Shown here piece by piece: positions 41,546-52,200 of a stretch of 64,000 bases of DNA; position 1 is the first letter of the stretch; each line of letters begins with the position of its first letter. The position numbers and the translations under genes are program-made. The stretch covers positions 45,397,249 to 45,461,248 of the forward strand of contig OY294050.1 in NCBI GenBank assembly GCA_958510825.1. The letters run 5' to 3'. Origin of the DNA: Brachypterus glaber (taxonomy: Eukaryota > Arthropoda > Insecta > Coleoptera > Kateretidae). Below the pieces are notes generated by a model. That model saw only the letters and a list, made by a program, of their open reading frames with translations, was not told the DNA's origin and searched no databases.

Positions 41546-44500
41546 TAATGTTTATTCAAAAAAAGTAATAAATACATAGGGATTAGAAGATTATAAATAT
41601 TAAATAAACCGACAAATCACAAGGTAAATTACCTGACCGTGATCTTACGCCTATTTTAACTTTTAAATGTATTAATTTGTCAATTATATTAAAAGACATC
41701 ATATTTAAATACAATATTTGTTTTTAGTAAATAACAAAGTAACAAAACATATATTTATAATTCGAATAATAAGTTTAATTTGTGATAAATTTATAGTTTT
41801 TTGTAATGTTGCTTACGTTACATTTTGTGACATAGATTTTAACTTAAGTACATGTACTGTTCTATTCCAGAATATAAAATCTTTTTAAAACTAAATGTGC
41901 ATTTGAAAATGTTTAAAAAATCAGGCTAGAATGTTTTAAATCTTTAACAACTCCAGAGTTTTGTATTACAAGATAAAACTAGATGAAACGTTGCAAGCAC
42001 CCTGTCAAAACATCGGCACTAGAGCCATCTAGTTTGCAAATTTCAAACTAGGTGTTTTGTTTGATTTTAAATTCTGTATCTTTAAAACATTATATTCTAG
42101 CAAAGAACTGTATATAACATTTTTTATAGGGCTTAAAAAGAGCTTTTATTTAAAATATAATTTTTTGAAATCGGGTTATAAATATGTGAGATATGCTAAA
42201 AAAACCTTTTACTGCTTTAAACGCTAATATCTCGAAAACAATGCGTTTTAGGAAAACGTTGTTTATAACATTTTTTAACCAATTTAAAATTATCTTTTAT
42301 ATAAGTGCTAAATTAACCAAATACAATAATAATTGCCTTAATTATAAACAAAAAAGCTAAAAATAGGAGTTTTACCCTATTTTACCCTATTTTTACCCCC
42401 ATATCTGATCAGCTCTTCGGAATACGATAAATGCAAAAAACCGCAAGTCGATATCTCATGTAGAAAAGGAGTTAGAGAGTTTACATCCAGACAGACAGAC
42501 AGACAGACGGACGCAAAAATTTTTTTTACTGATTTCGACTCAGAGTGGTCTAAAACGTCGAGAAATGTGAAAAAAACGTGGTCAAAGATTTTGACTTTTC
42601 GGCGAAGATTTCAATACATCGGCACTCTTAGTAGCACTAAGTGCCGATGTAATAAACCGAATCACAAGGTAAATTACCTGACCGTGATCTTACGCCTATT
42701 TTAACTTTTAAATGTATTAATTTGTCAATTATATTAAAAGACATCATATTTAAATACAATATTTGTTTTTAGTAAATAACAAAGTAACAAAACATATATT
42801 TATAATTAGTATAATAAGTTAAATTTGTGATAAATTTATAGTTTTTTGTAGTGTTGCTTACGTTACATTTTGTGACATAGATTTTGACTTAAATACATGT
42901 ATCTTTAAATTTCTGTTCTGTTCCAGAATATAAAATCTTTTTTTGCACGACCAAGACTAAAACCTAATTTTACGCTTTCATTTTCGGGACTAAACTTGCC
43001 GTTTTTCTCCCTAGGGAATAAAAATCACGGCAACCTTGATAATATTAAAATATTATACTTACTATGTGCTTTGCTGGTTCAAAAATTAGGTTTGGTGGTG
43101 TTTTGTAATAAATTAGCGATTCAAACCAATTTATTTGATTTTAACAAAGAAAACCTTTAAAAATAACATTGTTGTAACAATTTATACATAACTTAAAATT
43201 TATCATCTTTGTCCATTTTTTTGACGTTTGTGTCAACCATATTAAAAAACAATTGAAATCGCGATAGCCATGAAACTGACTTTTCGCAATTTACAGGCAT
43301 CTTGATTAAATTACGAAAATAAAACAACCGATTTTAGACGCGTGGTTTTTAATTTTAATTTTATCTACCTACCTAAATTATGTTTGGTCCTGCAAAAAAT
43401 AGTGTATATACCTCAGGACTAAACTTGGCTGTTTTAGTCCCTTGCATTTCTGTTTCCAAACACTGATGCAGCGGGACTAAAACAGCCAGTTTACTCGCTT
43501 GTTATATATATAACTATTAAAACTAACTGTGCATTTAAAAATGTTTAAGAAATAAGGCTAGAATGTTTTAAATCTTTAACAATTCCAGAGTTTTGTATTA
43601 CAAGATGAAATATCTGTTGCTTACGTTACAAGGGAATTTATTGCTTACTTATTGAAAATGTATTGCAATACCGAGAGTGTACCTTGACTGGTATACTTTC
43701 AGTTTTAATGTTTTCAAAATTTTGGAAATGCCTTGTATTCGTGCAAAAAATTTCAGTACTTTTTCATATTATGACGTTTTATGTCGATATAAATCAACTT
43801 CGAGCAAATAAAAAATTGTCGATTGGTCGGTCGATCGGTCTGTCTGGGAAATCTTGTGGTCACGATAACTTAAGAACCCTTTAAGCTAGAGACTTAAAAT
43901 TTGACATACGGGTATGTTACCAAAAGTTCTCGCTCGGGATTGTTTTTGGTAAACATTTTGGTGCGGCAAATGGGGAAAAATACATTCTTTTAGAAAAATT
44001 TGAAAATTGCTTTACAGGGGTTTTTGAGGTTGCTGAAATTAAATCTGATAATAAAATTTCCATCCCGTAGGAGGTGAGGGGGTAAATATTTTAAATTATT
44101 TTCAATATTTTCGTCAAAATTGGTATATAGGGGTTTTTGGGGTTGGAGAATATGAATCTGATAGTTTATTTCTAATTTCACCCCCTGATTGGTGAGGTTA
44201 GTTTTCGTGAAAACTGGTATATTGGGGTTTTCGAGGTTGCTGAAAGTGAATCTGATATTAAAAAAGTTCTATCTGCACCCCCTAAGAGGCGGGGGGTAGT
44301 TTTCGTGAAAATTGGTATATTTTTAAGGTTGCTAAAAGTAAATCTAATAAAAAAAATCCATTTCACGCGCGGAGGTGAAAAATGCGAAAGCTCTTTTACT
44401 GGGCAGTGTATTTTTTATTATTGACATTACGAAAAATTACTAATTTTTAAAGTCAAATATGACTCAAACAACTCTTTAACTAAACAATGGTGAAAACTCC

Positions 44501-47500
44501 ATATCGATATCTTTATTAATAACCGAGAATTTTTGGATAAAAAAATCCTTACCAATGCCAAAAATTGCATTTTAACCAATCAGAACCGGGTCTAACTCAC
44601 ACACACACACACACACACATATATACAGGGTGTATTTGAAATAGCGTAGGAAATTTTAACAGGTGATTCTACATGATAAAATATGACAAAAAGTTCCTAT
44701 AAACATATGTCTAAAAATGCGTCATAAGTTAGCTACGCCCCTTTGAAATTGGCTAAAAAAATCTGTTTTTATTTAATAACTCAGGAACCCTTTGAGATAT
44801 GTTAACGAGGTTTTGCACGTGAATTAATCCTAATAGAGCTATGGTTTCCTAAATATGCACCATTTTTAAAGGGCTATGGTTGCTTTAAAAGCGTTTTTGT
44901 GACGTACGTGTATGGAAACTTTTTTTCTTAGTTTTTGATGTAGAATAACATTGCATCATTAAAATTTTGGTTTTCAACATTTTAGTATTTGATTTTTCGT
45001 CCTCGAACCGTGAAATTTCACCTTCAAATGAACTTTTCTCGAAAACGGTTAATCCTACAGTATTACAACAAGAGTACCTTTTTTATGTATTTTGACCTGA
45101 GGAATCATATTTCAAAAATAAAATTGCAAAAAAAGTTACACAGAAAAAAGTTTGGGACAAAAAACTGATAAGCCACCCCCGTTTCGCACACCCCTGGTTG
45201 AAATAAGTACATGAAAATAACACATAAAAACGGGCCTTGGTAGGATTAGTTGACGTGCAAAACCTCGTTGATATATCTAAAAGGGTTCCTGAGTTATTAA
45301 ATAAAAACTGATTTTTTTAGCCACTTTCAAAGGGGCGTAGCTCCCTTATGACGCATTTTTAGACATATGTTTATAGGAACTTTTTGTCATATTTTATGAT
45401 GTAGAATCATCTGATGCTATTTCAAATACACCGTGTATACTGTAATTTTTGTTCCATCATGGGCCAGAAAAACTTGCTAGAGTTTTTTTTTATTCCAATT
45501 GACCCTTAAGTTTTTTTTGTTTTTTTTTTAGAAATGATCTGCATATCGTGCGTAAAATGTCACGAATTTCTGATGTACTACGACCATTTGTGCGTAACCC
45601 ACGTTACGCAAACTGACGAAACAAAAGACGTCGACGTTGAAGAGAATCAAAACGGCCCAACTGCAGCAGCAGCGGCCGAAAATGCCGGTAATGAAGTTTG
45701 CAAACGTACCGGCTCCAAATCAAAAGAGCCTACTACGAAATATTTCAAGGATATTAACTGGAGAAGGGAGTTGTGTACTTGCGATGATTGCCTCAAAATG
45801 TAAGTTAACGATCTTTTTTCTATTTTGCGACTCTTATAAGCTCATAATCACACGCATTTTGCGTGTTCTTATAGGCCCATAAGAGGTTGTTCCAATCCAA
45901 TTCCAGTATGGCTTCTTTCTACGACTGCTTTAGAATATAAGCGAATATACACACTTTTAAAACACAGAATGAATCCATTCTAGCTCTATATACGGTATGA
46001 ATATTCCGTATCAAGTGTTAGAATGAGCACATGTAGTGCCATCTCTTGTTTATGAAAGTAAAGAAAACTGTAGCAAAATTAGCAAAAATATATATATTTT
46101 ACCATGAAATATTGAATAATTTAATGCAATGGAGATATCTCCATTTAGAATAGACAGGGACAAAAGTTCTACCCAAAAAGGATAGAAGTAATATCACCAA
46201 CATAAAGAAAAAAAAATCTCCTAGGTTTTATGTTGGCTGCACTGTCAGTAACACTATTTTCTTTAGCCACTGTCATTGTGTGAGCTGCGTTTGATATTGT
46301 TTTGATTTCAGTTTTTTGTGTGTTTTACTAAATATTGTGTTTTTATTGACTATTATAGTACTTTTACGAGTTTTGATATTTAAATATTGTTTACCAAAGG
46401 TAAGTTCTTTCTTTATACCTTAGATTTAAAGCCTAGGCGAAATTCGTTTGGACTTTTGCAACCCTTGTAAAAACATCTTGGCATTTGGTAGCTATAACAG
46501 AAATAACGCTTGTCATAAAATTAATTTCTTGAAATGTAGAAACTGGTAACGATATTAAAATATATAATAATAATAATATATAGTTAATAACAAATATGAT
46601 AAACATTAAATAAATTCATATTTACCTCTTCATATTTGAGGTTATGTTTTGTAAATAAATAAACAGATTAAGCAACCAACCTAAGAACAATTAATAGGAT
46701 TTATATTTCATTCTTTATTTTACTATTAAAACATCAGTTTTATTTCTTAGCAAAAAATATTCATTTCTTTAGCTTTATTTACAAAAATCAACGGTAATTG
46801 TTGATAAAAATTGAAAAAAATGCAATATTTTTTTAATTTATTTAAGTTGGTAGTGGCGTGCCGTGCAAAAATGAGATAGAGATAGGGTAGACGTCTTCTG
46901 TTTCATAATTCTAGTTGTAGAGAGCTCCATTTAAAGTTTTGTGTTAAAATTACATAAAGTTTATTAGTTTTTCTTAATATTTGACCAGTTTTTTATCAAT
47001 TTAGTTAAAAAAAATTAAAACTGCTCCATCTATAGTTAAATATTTAAACCTGATATCCGTCACAACAATCTGACATAACCTTCAATTTTTGCATTATAAT
47101 TTGTAAATATGTGCTAAAATTAAATAAAAATCTTTTTTAAGTACTGATTTGATAAAATTATTAAATAACATTAATTGCTTTGTTTAAAAATGTGTGTTTT
47201 CCGAGCTCGCGAGACCGTCATACTCCCCTGCCGGCTCGTATGATAAACTATCCGCTCGCGCGGAATATTGTCTATTCCATACTAGTTATAGAATATACTA
47301 TTCCCTTTGGGCTAGCTCGATCTAGTATAATTTTCGGTCTACGCAAAACCGTCTCACTCTGTAGTGACGTTTGCGCAGACGCCAACTTATAAAAAAAATT
47401 ATCTCTTTCAAATTCATAAAAAAATATTACAACGAAATACATTGAATTTAAATTTAACATCACATATTAATAATCACGACTCACTTAAAACTTTACAACT

Positions 47501-49229
47501 AAACGAACACTTTCACGACATTACATAAAATAAACTAGATGAAACGTTGCAAGCACCCTGTCAAAACATCGGCACTATTGTACACTAGAGCCATCTGGTT
47601 TTCAAATTTCAAACTAGGTGTTTTGTTTGATTTTAAATTCTGTATCTTTAAAACATTATATTCTAGCAAAAAACTGTATATAACATTTTTTTATAGGGCT
47701 TAAAAAGAGCTTTTATTTAAAATATAATTTTTTGAAATCGGGTTATAAATATGTGAGATATGCTAAAAAAACCTTTTACTGCTTTAAACGCCAATATCTC
47801 GAAAACAATGCGTTTTAAGAAAACGTTGTTTATAACATTTTTGACCAATTTAAAATTATCTTTTATATAAGTGCTAAATTAATCAAATACAATAATAATT
47901 GCCTTAATTATAAATAAAAAACGCTAAAAATAGGAGTTTTACCCTATTTTTACCCCCTTACCCCCAATCATTTACCCCAAAAATCTAATCAGCTCTTCGG
48001 AATACGATAAGAAACAATATGCAAAAAACCGCAAGTCGATATCTCATGTAGAAATGGAGTTAGAGAGTTTACACCTAGACAGACAGACGCAAAAATTTTT
48101 TTTACTGATTTCGACTCAGAATGGTCCAAAACGTCGAGAAATGTGAAAAAAAAACGTGGTCAAATATTTTGACTTTTCGGCGAAGATTTCAATACATCGG
48201 CACTCTTAGTAGCACTAAGTGCCGATGTACAATTAGAAATGAGCGTCAGTGCGCGCGCAACTATTTGTAAATTGTATTTACGCATGTTATTAAAAAAAAT
48301 GGCCTAGGGCTTTAATATAAAAGTAAGACTTCAAAATTAAATTTACCTCGGAGCCATAGCGTAGTGGCTAGCGCGTATGCATAGCAAGTCTACTATCGTG
48401 AGTTCGATTCTCACTGGCGCGATTTGCCTTTTTCAGTTAATTAATAATTGAAATTTGGCAAAGGCGATAAGTGAAACGGACACTCCCTAGAAACTGGTTC
48501 GAAAGTCAGTATAAGCCGGTGGTTCCCTCTACTACTAGCCCACACAAGTCCTGGACTTAGGGGATGCTTAATTAAGTAGAATAGTACGAGGTTAAACAAA
48601 CATGTAATGTAATGTAACCTTAATTATTATGTTTATTCAAAAAGCATTGTGTGTACAATGTGATTACCAAATCTTAGTGAACAAACGTATGTAAGAAAAA
48701 AAAAATGCTATTTTGGTATATACGCATCAGTATGTTTTAAAAATAAATTTTACATCCGTATAGAAAATCGACTGGCGTTTAGACCCTAATTTACTAAAAA
48801 CAAAACCAATGCATTTTTATAACACAGAATAGTCTAGTTATTGTTTTTTAGACGATTTTGTGTTCTATTTATGAAATCAGCATAGTGGAATCTTCTAGAG
48901 TTTTTGTGTCTCTGGCTGTTCCAGAACCTTCGCGGACCTTTGTTCTTCGAAATTTATAATTTCGCAACAATATCTTCACGGCTTTTTTTAGGTATGAAGA
49001 TGATGAGATAACCTTTTTGTTGGACAATGAAGACCCTGTCCATTTGTACGAGGAACTGAGCAAAGCAAAGGCCAAACAGACCCTAGAGGAAAACGATAAA
49101 AAACTTCTGGACAGTTTGCCCAGGGTTGCCGTCATGGAATGCATTGCAGGTAAGAAGCTTCCTTTTATTTAAATAGATTGCCTTAATGTGAAGTTTTCTG
49201 TTAAGAAAAACAATGAAATAACTTAACTA

Positions 49230-49262
<33 letters not shown>

Positions 49263-52200
49263 TTGTTAATTTATTTAACTCTACTTAACCAGCTAAAAGT
49301 TCATATAATGGTTTAGGTCCTGGCTCACTGTACACGCTAATCTTGAATACAAATTAAGTTTTAGTGACTTGCCAAACGCAAACCAAGAGTTAATCCTGCT
49401 AGTAGGAGGTCTACATATTATACAACCATTAACAGTAGGATCTGAGGTGCTCGGTTTCGGAAGATAATGGACTTTTTTCATCAGAAATGCCCATAGCGGA
49501 CTTAATAAAACTTTATTTTATACTGTTTTAGCTTATTCTATATAAATTTTGATCAGAGATTTAAAATCCGTTCACATAAATAGGCAATTCTAAATTCAGA
49601 AAAAATTGTTGCAGATGTATTTGGTAGGTTATTTTCTGAAAAAAATTTAGTGCAGTGTATTAAATACCCTACTTTAATAGCCCCCTTTTTAATAGCCCCC
49701 ATAAAAGAGCTGTTTTAACAGGGCTGTTTTAACAGAGCTGTTTTAACAGGGCTGTTTGAACAGAGCTGTTTTAACAGAGCTATTTAAACAGGGCTGTTTT
49801 AACAGAGCTTTTTAAACAGAGCTGTTTTAACAGAGCTGTTTTAACAAGGCTGTTTTAACAGAGCTGATTTAACAGGGCTGTTTTAACAGAGCTGTTTTAT
49901 TAGAGCTGTTTTAACAGAGCTGTTTTAACAGGGCTGTTTTAACAGGTGTTTTAACAGAGCTGTTTTAACAGGGCTGTTTTAACAGGGCTGTTTGAACAGA
50001 GCTGTTTTAACAGAGCTGTTTAAACAGGGCTGTTTTAACAGGGCTTTTTAAACAGAGCTGTTTTAACAGAGCTGTTTTAACAATCCTGTTTTAACAGAGC
50101 TGATTTAACAGGGCTGTTTTAACAGAGCTGTTTTAACAGAGCTGTTTTAACAAGGCTGTTTTAACAGAGCTGATTTAACAGGTGTTTTAACAGAGCTGTT
50201 TTAACAGGGCTGTTTTAACAGGGCTGTTTGAACAGAGCTGTTTTAACAGAGCTGATTTAACAGGGTTGTTTTAACAGAGCTGTTTTATTAGAGCTGTTTT
50301 ATTAGAGCTGTTTTAACAGAGCTGTTTTAACAGGGCTGTTTTAACAGGTGTTTTAAAGGAGCTGTTTTAACAGAGCTGTTTAAACAGGGCTTTTTAAACA
50401 GAGCTGTTTTAACAGAGCTGTTTTAACAGAGCTGTTTTAACAGAGCTGTTTTAACAGAGCTGTTTTAACAGAGCTGTTTTAACAGAGCTGTTTTAACAAT
50501 CCTGTTTTAACAGAGCTGATTTAACAGGGCTGTTTTAACAGAGCTGTTTTAACAGAGCTGTTTTAACAAGGCTGTTTTAACAGAGCTGATTTAACAGGTG
50601 TTTTAGCAGAGCTGTTTTAACAGGGCTGTTTTAACAGGGCTGTTTTAACAGAGCTGTTTTAACAGAGCTGTTTTAACAAGGCTGTTTTAACAGAGCTGAT
50701 TTAACAGGGCTGTTTTAACAGAGCTGTTTTATTAGAGCTGTTTTAACAGAGCTGTTTTAACAGGGCTGTTTTAACAGGTGTTTTAACAGAGCTGTTTTAA
50801 CAGGGCTGTTTTAACAGGGCTGTTTGAACAGAGCTGTTTTAACAGAGCTGTTTAAACAGGGCTGTTTTAACAGGGCTTTTTAAACAGAGCTGTTTTAACA
50901 GAGCTGTTTTAACAATCCTGTTTTAACAGAGCTGATTTAACAGGGCTGTTTTAACAGAGCTGTTTTATTAGAGCTGTTTTAACAGAGCTGTTTTAACAGG
51001 GCTGTTTTAACAGGTGTTTTAACAGAGCTGTTTTAACAGGGCTGTTTTAACAGGGCTGTTTGAACAGAGCTGTTTTAACAGAGCTGATTTAACAGGGTTG
51101 TTTTAACAGAGCTGTTTTATTAGAGCTGTTTTATTAGAGCTGTTTTAACAGAGCTGTTTTAACAGGGCTGTTTTAACAGGTGTTTTAAAGGAGCTGTTTT
51201 AACAGAGCTGTTTAAACAGGGCTTTTTAAACAGAGCTGTTTTAACAGAGCTGTTTTAACAGAGCTGTTTTAACAGAGCTGTTTTAACAGAGCTGTTTTAG
51301 CAGGGCTGTTTCTTAATCAGTTTATATCAGATCAGTTTAGATTGGATGAGATCTGATATAAACTTAATTAGAAACAGCCCTGTTCAAACAGCTCTGTCAA
51401 AACAGCTTTGTTAAAACAGCTCTGTTAAAACAGCCCTGTTAAAACAGCCCTGTTAAAACAGCTCTGCTAATAACATTAGCAGCCCTGTTAAAACAGATCT
51501 TTTATAGGGGCTATTAAATTAGGGGGCGTGGTCTAAATGAAAAGTGGAGGGGGTTGGCTCATTCGCCGCAATACCTACTTGTGTAGACTTCTTACTAACG
51601 GGACCAACTGTTGGCTCGTGTTGGCAAGTCACAAAACTTAAATTGTATTCAATTAGCGTGTGTACACCCTCAATTGTGGCGATTTGCCTTTTGGGAACAA
51701 GTGAACAGATAATAGTGACCACATCAATAGATGGCACCATACTTTTATATCTGTCTAACGTTTTATTTAAATATTAACAACATACAGGATAAACAGTGCT
51801 GATAATTTCCAAAACGGATGAAATGGTACTATTCACTGTTTCCTGTCTATTTGATTTTAACGACAGATGGATAACTTTTTTCTAAAAATAGCAGAGACAT
51901 TTAAAACAAAATCTAGGAAAAGTCCAAACCCGCAAATGTGCTTTTAGCCTTTTCCGGATATTCCAAGTTTCTAGTTATAATATTTTTGACCACGACAACT
52001 TAAGAACTCTTCGGGCTAACTCTTCAAATTTGGACCACAGGTTGATTATCCAAAGTTTTAAGCTGGAATTGTTTTTAAAAATCGGGTTGGGGTAAAATGG
52101 AGTAAAAAAATTTTTTTTCAAAAACATTTTTTTTTTATTTTTTTTTTTCGTTTGACAAAAATAGTTATTTTCTTAACTAGTGTATTAAGTAGTAAGTATT

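Larger units (their letters stand above)
45888..47533. repeat. Split copy of the 35.6-kb repeat with E2 inserted
   Basis: CCAATCCAATTCCAGTATGG at 45890 and the 47302-47533 segment reproduce the repeat upstream of the THAP gene; E2 (about 45925-47300) interrupts it. E2 is itself split by 46135-46925. Confidence 0.75.

Noticed and set aside
48348..48420. A genuine tRNA gene
   Set aside because: The stems do not pair convincingly into a cloverleaf and a SINE body and tail follow.
49673..51519. A CRISPR array
   Set aside because: Units are 14 bp without unique spacers, in a eukaryotic intron, with inverted ends of a foldback element.
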